A stretch of DNA of 34,957 nucleotides from CAZFER01 sp964517495 (GCA_964517495.1 CAZFER010000066.1:1-34957), one strand, 5' to 3'. Counted from the stretch's first letter, positions 7,285-15,825 are shown. Numbers and translations: made by a program. The notes: generated by a model from the letters alone, not told the origin.

Positions 7285-8647
7285 CTTTAATTTGTCCTTG
7301 TTTAAGAGAATAGAGAACTTCGGCTCCTTTTAAGCATTGATAGGCAGTATAAAGTTCGAGATCATATATTTCGTCTTTTGAATTGCTGCCCTCATTGGGT
7401 GATTCAAATACTTCATCCACAGTGATGGGGTGGGTGGATGAGTGAATCTCTTTTTTTCCCAACAAGCGTGGTGGGATATATCCCATTTTTTCCTCTTTGC
7501 GGATAGCCGCCCGTTGATTATCCGTGATTTGAACTTGAATATCGGGTAAAAGCCCCTCTTCATCCTCGATGGAGCGTCCTGAAGGGGTGTAATATTTCGC
7601 TGTGGTGAGTTTGAGTGAGGAGCCTTGTTTCAATTCAAACATGGTTTGCACTGATCCCTTGCCAAATGTTCGATGACCTGCGGGACCGACAATAATACCG
7701 CGGCTATGATCCTGAATACATCCAGCGACGATTTCAGACGCACTGGCTGAAAACTCATTGACCAGAATGGCCAAGAGGAAATCACCTAAAGGTTTACTCT
7801 CCGCGATATATTTTTTCTCACGATTGTTTCTACTTCGATGGAAGACAATCAATTTACCCCGTTCGATAAACAATTCGCTGACATCCACGGCCACATCGTG
7901 TAATCCTCCTGAGTTATACCGAAGATCAAACACCAATCCCTTCATGCCTTCCATTTGAAGCTCGCGGATGGCATCTTCCAGTTCTTCGGCAGCATCGCTA
8001 GTGAAATCCCGAAGCCGGATATAGGCAATCGTGTCATCCAACATTTTCTTCTCATCGTCCTGGACGGCGTTGGTATTGATGATCGCACGCGTGATGACTT
8101 TTGGGATTAATTCTTTTTCCCCTTCACGGGCGATACTGATGGTGACCGTGGTGCCCGGTTCACCCTTTAGTTTTTTGGTTGCTTCATAAATGTTGATATT
8201 TTTGGTGCTTTCCCCTTCGATTTTGACAATGCGGTCACCACTCATGAGTCCAACTTCTTCAGCGGGTGTGTTGGGAAGGGGATCGATGACGGTGAGCCAT
8301 CCGTCCACGATATCGATTTGGATTCCAAGCCCACCGAATGATCCTTTGGTTTGATCATTGAATTCCTTGGCTTCTTGTTCAGCCAAATATACACTGTACT
8401 GGTCCAGTTTTGAGACCATCCCCTGAATCGCACCTTCTATGAGATCCTCGGTCTTTGTTTTATCAGGATCGACATAGTCGTCTTGGATCAACGTCATGAT
8501 ACGAATCATGATTTTCATTTGTTCGAATTCTTCGTCGAATTCATCCAAAGCGAGTACGCTGCGTTGAACACCGATGCCCAATGCGATAAAAATAATGAAT
8601 AATACCGATATGAGTATGGTTATGTGTTTTTTCCCTGGGACCGGCAT
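7265..8647 (-). CDS. S41 family C-terminal processing protease
   Basis: This 460-residue periplasmic serine protease of the CtpA/Prc type is anchored by an N-terminal membrane segment (about 9-30). A PDZ domain follows (about 105-185; GGLGIQ, NTPAEEVGLMSGDRIVKI). The catalytic core carries SASASEIVAG, with the nucleophile probably Ser302, and FGKGSVQ with the general base Lys330; DLRYNSGG (about 241-248) completes the site. Such proteases trim cell-wall and envelope proteins and often sit next to envC/M23 genes, as here. AAGGAG lies before the ATG. Between Pro323 and Lys330 it has about three more residues than E. coli Prc. I am confident of the family, not of the target. Confidence 0.92.
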   Translation of the reverse strand: MPVPGKKHITILISVLFIIFIALGIGVQRSVLALDEFDEEFEQMKIMIRIMTLIQDDYVDPDKTKTEDLIEGAIQGMVSKLDQYSVYLAEQEAKEFNDQTKGSFGGLGIQIDIVDGWLTVIDPLPNTPAEEVGLMSGDRIVKIEGESTKNINIYEATKKLKGEPGTTVTISIAREGEKELIPKVITRAIINTNAVQDDEKKMLDDTIAYIRLRDFTSDAAEELEDAIRELQMEGMKGLVFDLRYNSGGLHDVAVDVSELFIERGKLIVFHRSRNNREKKYIAESKPLGDFLLAILVNEFSASASEIVAGCIQDHSRGIIVGPAGHRTFGKGSVQTMFELKQGSSLKLTTAKYYTPSGRSIEDEEGLLPDIQVQITDNQRAAIRKEEKMGYIPPRLLGKKEIHSSTHPITVDEVFESPNEGSNSKDEIYDLELYTAYQCLKGAEVLYSLKQGQIKVADPGN

Positions 8648-8727
8648 AAAAAACTCCTTCTTAACCTGCCTCAGTCAATAAAACAGGTGTATATATAATA
8701 TAAATGTATATCATAGAAACTCTTTAA

Positions 8728-9993
8728 TCATGATCCATTAAGCCAAAGTTGAGGATTAATGGCTTGTTTTCCTTGTCGTAATTCAAAATGATAAATAGCA
8801 TTTCCATTATTTCCAATCACATGGCCAATGGTTTGACCAGCGTTGACGGTGTCATTTTTACTGACGGACTCTGTCACATTACCGTATACCGAAAGATATC
8901 CTTCATCATGAGTCACTATTATGGTTCGGCCAAAACCCGGTATATCACCTGTGAGTAAAACTTCACCCGGTGCCACCACTTTGATGGGTGTGCCCGCAGC
9001 AACTTGCACATCAATTCCGGGACTTTTCATTTTAACTTTAAACTGAGGGTGGGTAAACTCACCAAACGGCCGGGTGATTGTACCTCGGGCTGGCCAACCC
9101 AAATTTCCTTTTAATTTAGAGAACGGTTTTAAGTTTGCGGCTTCAAAATTATCGGTCTTGGCTTCAGAGACCGGTTGAGAGGAATTTTTTTGTTGTTGAG
9201 CAGCAATTTTCTGTTGTTCTTTTTTGCGCTGTTCCGCTATTCTTCGTTGTTCTTCACGACGCCGTTTTTCTTCAGCCAACTGCCGTTGGCGGTTGATCTC
9301 AGCGATACGTTTTTCCCATGCTTCCAATTGATCACGTAGTTTTTCCACTTCAGCAAGTTGTTTTTGATAAGCGTTTTCGGTTTTTTCAATTTCAGCTTGC
9401 TTTTCAGTAATGAGCTCCTCTTTATTTTTTTTAACTTCAAGATCCACTGGCATGTATTTCGTGAGGATGAGTTCCTGATAATCCTGTTTTTCTTTAATAA
9501 CGTCCAGCAATTCCTCCATGCGCGGTTTTTCACTTTGAATTTCGTTAAATATGTTGATGGTTATTTGTTCAGCAGCGATTTGGAACGATTCGAGTTGCAT
9601 TTGGGAGGAGATGTCTTGTGTGCTGTAACGATTCAAGGATTTTTCAAGTACGTGTAAACATTCGTCAAAAAAGAACCGGCGTTCTTTGTTTCGTTGGGAT
9701 ATCTTTTTTACTTCAGCATTGGCTGCGTCTATAAACCGCTGGGCCTCGGCAAGGTTGTATTCATAATTTCGAATTATTTTATCGTAGCGTTTTAAGCGGC
9801 CCTTCTCTGAATTGATCATACGCATTAAGCGTTTTTTTTGATTCTCGAGACTCTTGGCTTTTTCACGTTCCTGTTCCAACTGTTCGCGGAGTTTTTCCGC
9901 ATTATCCTGAAGATCAGCGATTTCAGCATAAGCCAGATTAAAACAGACTAAACCCAAAAGAATCAAAATTGGAAATTTGAATATTTTTTTCAT
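8728..9993 (-). CDS. envC: EnvC-like murein hydrolase activator (degenerate LytM/M23 domain)
   Basis: This 421-residue exported protein has a signal peptide (about 1-23), a long coiled coil (about 25-265, with many Glu/Lys/Gln heptads) and a C-terminal LytM domain (about 300-421). The domain has lost zinc ligands: the usual HxGxD reads SPGID (324-328) and HxH reads IYH (400-402). It ends QGKQAINPQLWL, much like E. coli EnvC. Degenerate LytM proteins do not cut peptidoglycan themselves; they activate amidases at the division site when FtsEX signals. Its start overlaps the FtsX-like gene by 4 bases, matching the known FtsX-EnvC partnership. Confidence 0.85.
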   Translation of the reverse strand: MKKIFKFPILILLGLVCFNLAYAEIADLQDNAEKLREQLEQEREKAKSLENQKKRLMRMINSEKGRLKRYDKIIRNYEYNLAEAQRFIDAANAEVKKISQRNKERRFFFDECLHVLEKSLNRYSTQDISSQMQLESFQIAAEQITINIFNEIQSEKPRMEELLDVIKEKQDYQELILTKYMPVDLEVKKNKEELITEKQAEIEKTENAYQKQLAEVEKLRDQLEAWEKRIAEINRQRQLAEEKRRREEQRRIAEQRKKEQQKIAAQQQKNSSQPVSEAKTDNFEAANLKPFSKLKGNLGWPARGTITRPFGEFTHPQFKVKMKSPGIDVQVAAGTPIKVVAPGEVLLTGDIPGFGRTIIVTHDEGYLSVYGNVTESVSKNDTVNAGQTIGHVIGNNGNAIYHFELRQGKQAINPQLWLNGS

Positions 9994-10865
9994 TGCCTAT
10001 CCCATTCCGTCATTGGTATATGCGTTGCAGAAACTTTTTCCAATTCTTCTGCTTTTAACCACCAACCGATTAGACAAATCGCACCGCTTAGTGCACCCAC
10101 CACAAAAGCATTTTGTATAAGAATTTGCCCAAAGTTTGGCCCATCCGGTATTGGTGAATGAAATGGAAGAAAACTGTACGATAAAGCAAAGAGCAAGGCA
10201 TAACTAAACATGGATGCCAAGAGGTTCATGATAATCTGTTTTCCCCAAATCCATTCCAGGTGTGGAAAAGCCACGGCTGCGCTTCCCCCATATTGGATAA
10301 GATAACGTCTTCTTAATCGCACTGGAAATTCGGCTAACAAGCCTATTAACACCAAAAGAAGAAAGAGGAAAAAGAAATAATTCATATATTGTTCTTTTGC
10401 GATTGAAGTGGTTGATCGCTCCAACGCAATTTGAATTCCATTCGTATCCCATCTTACCTGTTTTACACCACTTACGGCTTGAATGGAATCAGCGATTTGT
10501 TGAGGATCGTTTTGGAGATCGATTTTCATTGATGAAGTGGCATATAATATCGGTGACAAATGGGCTTTCCATATTGAAACCCATTGCTCTTTCTTATCCG
10601 GGCTTCCTCGCCAGGCTGGAATGGGCTGGTCTATTTGGGAAGAGGAAATCCCATCCAATGCAATGACTTGTTCGTTCAAAGTTTGATAACGGTTGTCACC
10701 CAACTCTGTTTCCAACATTGCGGCATACATAACAGGAACTGCGGAGGATTCAATCAGGCTGCGTTCATAATGAATCCATAATGTTGAAATGGATTGAAAT
10801 GTCATACATAACGGCAGAATGATGATCAGAGATAAGTACAGAGATTTATATAATTTTATATGCAT
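9990..10865 (-). CDS. ftsX: FtsX-like cell division permease
   Basis: This 291-residue inner-membrane protein shows the FtsX layout: one N-terminal membrane helix (about 8-28), a periplasmic domain of about 130 residues (including MKIDLQNDPQQIADSIQAVS, a typical FtsX extracellular stretch), then three more helices (about 162-182, 210-235, 250-270). A cytosolic stretch with PVRLRRRYLIQYGGS lies between helices two and three. FtsX transmits ATP hydrolysis by FtsE across the membrane to EnvC. The EnvC-like gene follows with a 4-base overlap. No ftsE is encoded upstream or elsewhere in the window. Sequence conservation is weak, so the call leans on topology and context. Confidence 0.75.
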   Translation of the reverse strand: MHIKLYKSLYLSLIIILPLCMTFQSISTLWIHYERSLIESSAVPVMYAAMLETELGDNRYQTLNEQVIALDGISSSQIDQPIPAWRGSPDKKEQWVSIWKAHLSPILYATSSMKIDLQNDPQQIADSIQAVSGVKQVRWDTNGIQIALERSTTSIAKEQYMNYFFFLFLLLVLIGLLAEFPVRLRRRYLIQYGGSAAVAFPHLEWIWGKQIIMNLLASMFSYALLFALSYSFLPFHSPIPDGPNFGQILIQNAFVVGALSGAICLIGWWLKAEELEKVSATHIPMTEWDRQ

Positions 10866-11504
10866 GTTTTTAAGAACAATAATAGGAACTATTTTATGAT
10901 TATTCGTTGCGCAAATTCACAATTTCAGTAGTGATTATACAAACGCTTTTAGATTAAGTAAATAATAGATGTTAGACTCTTTTGATAAATTGATTCATTC
11001 CAACCTTACATAGTAATTACATGAAGAGAGCGATGCTCTCGAGATAGTCTGGAAATCAGGTTGACACATAGGTCAAACCCTACATGTTGTAGGAGCGAAC
11101 CCAATGTCATTAATTTAAGATCAAATTGGATCGTTGAATAGGGAGGGCGAGGCTCCCGCCGAGCCGTTTCCACGTATAATGGCTCGGCGGGAGCCTCGCC
11201 ATCCCCTTTAAGTTAATGACATTAGGGGCAAACCTATATGTTCGCCTTATACTGTGGTGTGGCAACTACCGTCAACAATACCTAGCTGCTCTCTCACTAT
11301 TTTCACCCCAAGAAACCATTTTATTCTAGTAGGCTTGGAGTATAGTATAAATAACGGTTGAACTTTATCCTTTGTTTTAATAAAAGGATGAATTAATTGA
11401 AGTGGAAAACGGTTCTCTTGTCAATAGAGTGCTCGTTTTATCTCTTCATTCGATAATTTTAAACCAAACTCAATTAAAATCTGGATTGAAATAAGGTTAA
11501 AACA
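10866..11504. other. Gene-free region of 639 bp
   Basis: No credible coding frame is present. The part at 10866-11060 is AT-rich and should hold the ftsX promoter. Bases 11082-11247 hold a full composite palindrome (listed separately). The part at 11271-11504 is AT-rich and must contain the promoter of the metal operon starting at 11505; I see no convincing -35/-10 pair, Zur-like palindrome or riboswitch there. Confidence 0.7.
11082..11247. repeat. Composite nested palindromic repeat, copy B
   Basis: The core hairpin pairs 11142-11165 with 11181-11204 (23 of 24 bases match) around a 15-base loop, GTTTCCACGTATAAT. Outside it, AATGTCATTAATTTAA (11103-11118) pairs with TTAAGTTAATGACATT (11208-11223) at 15 of 16 positions, so one inverted repeat is nested in another. 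The outermost parts are halves of the short GCGAAC/GTTCGCC hairpin found elsewhere. The gap is lopsided: 23 bases between outer and inner arms on the left, 3 on the right. No open frame and no obvious target-site duplication were found. It resembles a MITE- or REP-like element. Confidence 0.87.
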
Positions 11505-12620
11505 ATGAGCGTCTTGCTTGAAATTTGGAGACATTTAACCATCGCTGGTCCTTATGTGCTATTTGGATTCCTGGCGGCTGGGTTGATTCATACATTTATT
11601 TCAACAGCATGGATTGCATCATTATTGGGAAAGCGGAATTGGAAATCGGTTTTTTGGGCTTCTTTTTTTGGAATTCCTCTCCCTCTATGCTCATGCTCCG
11701 TCATTCCAACCGGCGCCACCTTACGCCAGAAAGGCGCTGGACGGGGGGCGGCAACCTCGTTCCTGGTGTCAACACCACAAACAGGTGTTGATTCAATTGC
11801 ACTTACGTATGCGATGATGGATATAACCATGACGATATTACGTCCCATAATCGCTTTTATAACCGCATTGGCTGCTGGCATCGGTGTAAATTGGTGGGGT
11901 GAAAAAGATGAGGAGGAATCTTCTCAACAAGAGGCTGCCCAGGAGTGTTGCTGTTCATCCCAACCTGCTCCACCCCCTGCCAAGGATTCGTGTTGTAACG
12001 AAACCACCATAAAAAAGAAACAACGATGGTGGCATCGAACCCTTCAATTTGCATTTGGGGATTTATCGAACGATCTGGCCCATTGGCTTCTTTTAGGCTT
12101 TATTCTCTCAGGGATTATCGGCGCCATGATTCCCGAGGGTTTTTTTGATGGATGGGCCGGTCAGGGTATAGGTTCACTTTTCATCATGCTTTTTGTGAGT
12201 GTGCCAATGTATATTTGTGCTTCAGCATCCACTCCAATTGCGGCGGCGCTTATCGCCAAAGGGCTTTCACCGGGAGCGGCTTTGGTTTTTTTACTGGCGG
12301 GACCAGCAACCAATATTGGTTCTATCCCTATTCTCACAAAATTGCTAGGACGCCGGTCTGTTGTGTTTTATTTGCTAACCATAATTATATTTAGTTTATT
12401 GGCGGGTTTTCTAATCAATATTTATTATGGTCTCGGAAATGTGTCCCCCAAAATGGCTATAAGTGAGGTGGAAATGGAGCATGGAGGGATTTTAGGTATT
12501 GCTTCAGCTCTATTTTTAATTGTTTTGTTACTCAAAGGGATTTTCTTGAAACCTATTCCTGAGGAATGGAAGAAAACCTTGTTTTTCTTTGCCAAACCAT
12601 TCGGTTATCGAACCTCTTGA
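11505..12620 (+). CDS. SO_0444-type Cu/Zn efflux permease (PF03773)
   Basis: This is a 371-residue inner-membrane permease with about 8-10 helices in two halves. Each half carries a conserved polar membrane motif: FFGIPLPLCSCSVIPTG (about 55-70, with Cys62 and Cys64) and VSVPMYICASASTPIAAAL in the second half. A cytosolic loop between them is Cys-rich (CCC at 148-150, CC at 163-164), as expected for metal capture. Members of this branch export copper or zinc; related permeases move arsenicals. It leads an operon with ZnuC/ZnuB-like genes, and an ArsR-type gene lies 2.8 kb further on. Metal specificity is inferred. Confidence 0.85.
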   Translation: MSVLLEIWRHLTIAGPYVLFGFLAAGLIHTFISTAWIASLLGKRNWKSVFWASFFGIPLPLCSCSVIPTGATLRQKGAGRGAATSFLVSTPQTGVDSIALTYAMMDITMTILRPIIAFITALAAGIGVNWWGEKDEEESSQQEAAQECCCSSQPAPPPAKDSCCNETTIKKKQRWWHRTLQFAFGDLSNDLAHWLLLGFILSGIIGAMIPEGFFDGWAGQGIGSLFIMLFVSVPMYICASASTPIAAALIAKGLSPGAALVFLLAGPATNIGSIPILTKLLGRRSVVFYLLTIIIFSLLAGFLINIYYGLGNVSPKMAISEVEMEHGGILGIASALFLIVLLLKGIFLKPIPEEWKKTLFFFAKPFGYRTS

Positions 12621-12637
12621 GGGAATGTGTATTGAAC

Positions 12638-13381
12638 ATGGATAAATCATCAGAAGAAGTGATATGTGTTTCCCAAGTAAGCTTTTCCTATGAAAATGAA
12701 AATGTTTTGGATGATGTTTCTTTTTGCGCCCAGCGTGGGGACTTCATCGGTTTGGTTGGGCCAAACGGTGGAGGAAAAACCACCCTGTTGAAAATCATAT
12801 TAGGATTGCTGGAACCGGATAAAGGTTCGTTGTGTATTTTTGGTGGCTCCCCTAAAGAGGCTCGCCAATCGATTGGTTATGTACCCCAACAGTGCCATCT
12901 TGATAAGGATTTCCCCATCAATGTGGAGAATGTGATATTGATGGGGTGCCTAAGTTCCACTCCCACCTTTGGAGGATTTTCTCAGCGTGAAAAAGAACTG
13001 GCCAAAGAAGCTTTGGCGAAAGTGGATTTGGTGGATTACCGCTATCAACAATTTGGGCAGTTATCTGGTGGTCAGCGGCAGCGTGTACTCATCGCAAGGG
13101 CACTGGTCGGTAATCCTCAAATGTTGATTATGGATGAACCCACCTCCAATTTGGATAGCCGTTCCCAACATCAAATATATGAATTGCTCAATTCAATGAA
13201 AGGTGATTGCACCATTATCCTGGTTTCTCATGACTTGGGGGTGGTATCCAAACAGGTGACAAAAGTTGCATGCCTTAATCGTCATTTGGTGATGCACCCC
13301 ACCAGCGAATTTTCCAGTTCGATGTTTGAAAATATGTACCATACACCCATCCAACTGGTTGATCATGGCAACATTATTTAG
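12638..13381 (+). CDS. Metal ABC transporter ATP-binding protein (ZnuC-like)
   Basis: This 247-residue ATPase, reading from ATG 12638, carries Walker A GPNGGGKTT, Q-loop YVPQQCH, signature LSGGQRQRV, Walker B LIMDEPT and the switch His in LVSHDLG. It is closest to the Zn/Mn importer group. GAGGG (12619-12623) is 14 bases from the ATG but only 8 from an in-frame TTG at 12632, so translation may start two codons earlier. An ATG at 12566 lies inside the upstream permease gene and is less likely. Its membrane partner is the next gene. No periplasmic metal-binding protein (ZnuA) is encoded nearby. Confidence 0.88.
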   Translation: MDKSSEEVICVSQVSFSYENENVLDDVSFCAQRGDFIGLVGPNGGGKTTLLKIILGLLEPDKGSLCIFGGSPKEARQSIGYVPQQCHLDKDFPINVENVILMGCLSSTPTFGGFSQREKELAKEALAKVDLVDYRYQQFGQLSGGQRQRVLIARALVGNPQMLIMDEPTSNLDSRSQHQIYELLNSMKGDCTIILVSHDLGVVSKQVTKVACLNRHLVMHPTSEFSSSMFENMYHTPIQLVDHGNII

Positions 13382-13402
13382 CAGAGGGGGGATGCCCGTT
13401 TC

Positions 13403-14263
13403 ATGTTCGATTTTTTCGAAGCCGTTAGAAATCAAACCTTTATGCAATATGCCCTGCTAATGGGTGTTTTGGTCAGTGTGGCGTGTGGCATTATCGGTTC
13501 CTATGTAGTCGTCAAGCGAATTGTGTTCATCAGTGGGGGGATTGCTCATACGATTTTGGGAGGGATGGGAATCGCTTATTACTTTGGATACCATCCCATG
13601 TGGGGTGCTATACCCTGTGCTGTTTTAGCGGCGTTAATTATTGGTTTGATTTCATTGCGAACTCACCAACGGGAGGATACCATTATCGGCGCCCTTTGGG
13701 CGGTGGGGATGGCTACCGGCATCGTGTTTATATCACTTACACCTGGTTATAATACCGATTTGATGAGTTATTTATTCGGCAATATTCTTATGGTCACTCA
13801 ATCTGATATATGGGCTACGCTTGTTTTGGATATACTTATTGTCCTAATTGTTTGGTTATATTACAAGCAATTTTTAGCGGTCTGTTTTGATGAGGAATAC
13901 GCCAAATTGCAAGGAATGCGTACCGAAGCCATCTATTTGCTGCTACTTTGCTTAATTGCTCTGACGGTGGTTTTGTTGATCCAGGTTGTCGGAATCATCC
14001 TTGTGATCGCACTACTGACCTTACCAGCGGCGGTGGCGGGTCAGTTTGCCCGTAGCCTGGGAGAGATGATGTTATTCGCTATTGTGTTGGGGATTCTATT
14101 CACCACCTCAGGGATGTTTATATCCTACCATCCCAATTTACCCACTGGTGCGACGATTATCATTATCGCTGGCGTGGTTTTTTTGTTGACAACCGTACTT
14201 CGTGAACGATTTATTCGATCTCATAAACGTGAATTATCTCATACTAGGGAGGGTATGAAATGA
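13403..14263 (+). CDS. Metal ABC transporter permease (ABC-3 family, ZnuB-like)
   Basis: This 286-residue membrane protein has about 8-9 helices and the family's cues: GSYVVVKRIVFISGGIAHT near residue 30-50, GALWAVGMATGIVFISLTPG in the middle and an ALLTLPAAVAGQFARS stretch in the last third. It forms the channel of a Zn/Mn/Fe uptake transporter with the ATPase before it. It starts 21 bases after the ATPase stop, and its stop overlaps the next start (ATGA at 14260-14263), so all are one transcript. A dedicated solute-binding protein is absent from the cluster. Confidence 0.88.
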   Translation: MFDFFEAVRNQTFMQYALLMGVLVSVACGIIGSYVVVKRIVFISGGIAHTILGGMGIAYYFGYHPMWGAIPCAVLAALIIGLISLRTHQREDTIIGALWAVGMATGIVFISLTPGYNTDLMSYLFGNILMVTQSDIWATLVLDILIVLIVWLYYKQFLAVCFDEEYAKLQGMRTEAIYLLLLCLIALTVVLLIQVVGIILVIALLTLPAAVAGQFARSLGEMMLFAIVLGILFTTSGMFISYHPNLPTGATIIIIAGVVFLLTTVLRERFIRSHKRELSHTREGMK

Positions 14264-15171
14264 ATATCAAACTGACTTCGACCAAGGGAATATGTGTATT
14301 CGTTATTTTGACCGTATGGATTTCCTCTTCATTGAGCCAAGGCCGAAAGGCTGAGTCGATTCCAGAAAATGTTATCGCGAAATATGACTTGGTGTATTGC
14401 AAATTAGGTGACCGTGAGTTGAAACTGGATCTTTTCCGCCCCAGGCAAAATGATCAACTGCATCCGGGTGTTGTTTTTGTGCATGGAGGTGGTTGGCGAT
14501 CTGGGGATAAAACCCATTTTCAGCGGCAAGCGGTTTATCTTGCTTCGAAAGGATATGTTTGCATATGCATCGAATATCGCCTCTCAGGCGAAGCGCTCTT
14601 CCCCGCTGCTCTCGAAGATGCCAAATGCGCAGTTCGTTGGATGCGTGCCCATGCGGAAAGATTGCATGTTGATCCTGACCGAATCGCATCAGCGGGTGGT
14701 TCGGCGGGCGGCCATTTAGCCGCCATGTTGGCAGTAACCGGTAAAAAAGACGGCTTCGAAGGAAAGGGTGGATATGATGAGTTTTCCAGCCGCTCGAATT
14801 TGGCTGTTATATTTAACGGCGCATTAAATTTGGCCCAACTGGCAGAAAAAAAGCCAGACGCTTCTATGCTGGTACAATTTCTGGGTGGAACCTATGATGA
14901 AAAAGAGGGAACCTACCGAAAAGCCTCACCAATCACGTATGTCGATTCATCCTGTCCACCATTTTTATTGTTGCACGGCACTGAGGATACCACTGTACCG
15001 TTTAGTCAGGCGGTGGAGTTTAAACACGCATTGGAAAAAGCAGGTGTGAAAGCGGAGTTAGTACCAGCAGAAGGGGAAAACCATGCCTATTTTAATTCCT
15101 CTCCCCATTTCGAAATCACATTAAAAGAGATGGAAAAATTCCTGGCAAATCATTTCAAAAAGGCTCAATAA
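14260..15171 (+). CDS. Exported alpha/beta hydrolase (BD-FAE/esterase type)
   Basis: This 303-residue protein has a probable N-terminal signal sequence (about 1-28). It carries the oxyanion motif HGGGW (75-79), the nucleophile elbow GGSAGG with Ser148, and the likely acid and base Asp243 (HGTEDTTVP) and His275 (ENHAYF). This full triad fits carboxylesterases and feruloyl/acetyl-xylan-like esterases of the BD-FAE group; the substrate is unknown. It is coupled by ATGA to the ABC permease, an odd partner for a metal transporter, so the two may share only the promoter. Confidence 0.87.
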   Translation: MNIKLTSTKGICVFVILTVWISSSLSQGRKAESIPENVIAKYDLVYCKLGDRELKLDLFRPRQNDQLHPGVVFVHGGGWRSGDKTHFQRQAVYLASKGYVCICIEYRLSGEALFPAALEDAKCAVRWMRAHAERLHVDPDRIASAGGSAGGHLAAMLAVTGKKDGFEGKGGYDEFSSRSNLAVIFNGALNLAQLAEKKPDASMLVQFLGGTYDEKEGTYRKASPITYVDSSCPPFLLLHGTEDTTVPFSQAVEFKHALEKAGVKAELVPAEGENHAYFNSSPHFEITLKEMEKFLANHFKKAQ

Positions 15172-15185
15172 TAAACTTAATTCTA

Positions 15186-15362
15186 ATGCTTCCAATTAAA
15201 CTGATCGGCTTGCTGCTGGAATTTTTAGGACGAGGATTAGTCATATTTTTCGGATTGGTACTTTTTGGAATAGGCACCCTTTTCTGCTTTATGGGGCCCT
15301 TGATCATTATTGGCGCCCCATTTTGCTTATTTGGTGCGTTAATGGTGATCAAGGCGTTTTGA
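15186..15362 (+). CDS. Small hydrophobic membrane protein (58 residues)
   Basis: ATG at 15186, 14 bases after the hydrolase stop, opens a frame of 58 residues ending in TGA at 15360-15362. It reads MLPIKLIGLLLEFLGRGLVI, then FFGLVLFGIGTLFCFMGPLI and IIGAPFCLFGALMVIKAF. It is almost wholly hydrophobic with one central Arg and two Cys, enough for two membrane helices. No strong ribosome site precedes it, so it may rely on coupling from the hydrolase. A reverse-strand frame over the same bases is Lys/Pro/Asn-rich and unconvincing. Function unknown. Confidence 0.6.
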   Translation: MLPIKLIGLLLEFLGRGLVIFFGLVLFGIGTLFCFMGPLIIIGAPFCLFGALMVIKAF

Positions 15363-15410
15363 AATTTTCTACCCAATCTGCCTTCCCTTTTTTATCAGGA
15401 ACACAATCTC

Positions 15411-15445
15411 TTGCCTCTTCTATTATATAATGATATTATTATATA
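15411..15445 (+). promoter_or_regulatory. arsR promoter with AT-rich inverted-repeat operator
   Basis: TTGCCT (15411-15416) and TATTAT (15434-15439) are separated by 17 bp. Over the -10 box lies the inverted repeat TATATAAT-GATATT-ATTATATA (15424-15445). ArsR/SmtB proteins bind such AT-rich palindromes over their own promoters. The GAGGGAG ribosome site follows at once (15446-15452). A similar 22-bp element lies at 15877-15898. Confidence 0.65.
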
Positions 15446-15462
15446 GAGGGAGATCATATATT

Positions 15463-15825
15463 ATGCCTAATTTGAATGAATCCAATCAATGGCAGGACAT
15501 GGCAACGGTTTTAAGGGCGATGGCCCATCCTGTACGATTAACCATTTTGGATGAACTGTGCAATGGACCCAAATGTGTTCATGAAGTGCAGCACATTGTT
15601 GATGTATCCCAACCAAATTTATCGCAACATTTAGCGGCCCTTAAAAAAGCGAAATTAATCGGTTCGCATGCCAATGGTCCATTGCGATGTTATTACCTTC
15701 TATGCCCAAACTTTGTTAAAAAACTAATCGGGGAACTCAAAAAAGACCAGCCCATTAAACCACGTTCTCGGCAATCCATCGCACGAGAAGTCTGCCGGAC
15801 CGGTGATATGGATCATGCAATGTGA
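15463..15825 (+). CDS. ArsR-family winged-helix repressor
   Basis: This 120-residue dimeric DNA-binding protein is expected to release DNA when it binds a ligand. The start at 15463 is fixed by GAGGGAG 10 bases upstream; an upstream ATG at 15430 lies inside the operator. The recognition region is VSQPNLSQHLAALKKAKLI (helices 3-4), preceded by LRAMAHPVRLTILDELCNG. Cys in ELCNGPKCVHEV (two Cys, six residues apart, plus His) could bind a metal, and a further Cys lies in YYLLCPN and EVCRTGD. It sits between the metal operon and the RND exporter operon, and its likely operator is repeated ahead of the exporter. Confidence 0.87.
   Translation: MPNLNESNQWQDMATVLRAMAHPVRLTILDELCNGPKCVHEVQHIVDVSQPNLSQHLAALKKAKLIGSHANGPLRCYYLLCPNFVKKLIGELKKDQPIKPRSRQSIAREVCRTGDMDHAM

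Noticed and set aside
8728..9100. Active M23 zinc peptidase
   Set aside because: The usual HxGxD and HxH ligands read SPGID and IYH, so the domain should not bind zinc as an enzyme does.
11271..11504. Riboswitch or Zur-type operator ahead of the metal operon
   Set aside because: AT-rich, but no convincing palindrome or conserved aptamer core was seen.
10866..11504. Hidden ftsE fragment
   Set aside because: No Walker A, signature or Walker B motif in any frame of the region.
15155..15376. Lys/Pro/Asn-rich minus-strand frame opposite the small membrane protein
   Set aside because: No ribosome site and unlikely composition; the plus-strand frame at 15186-15362 lies in operon order and encodes coherent membrane helices.
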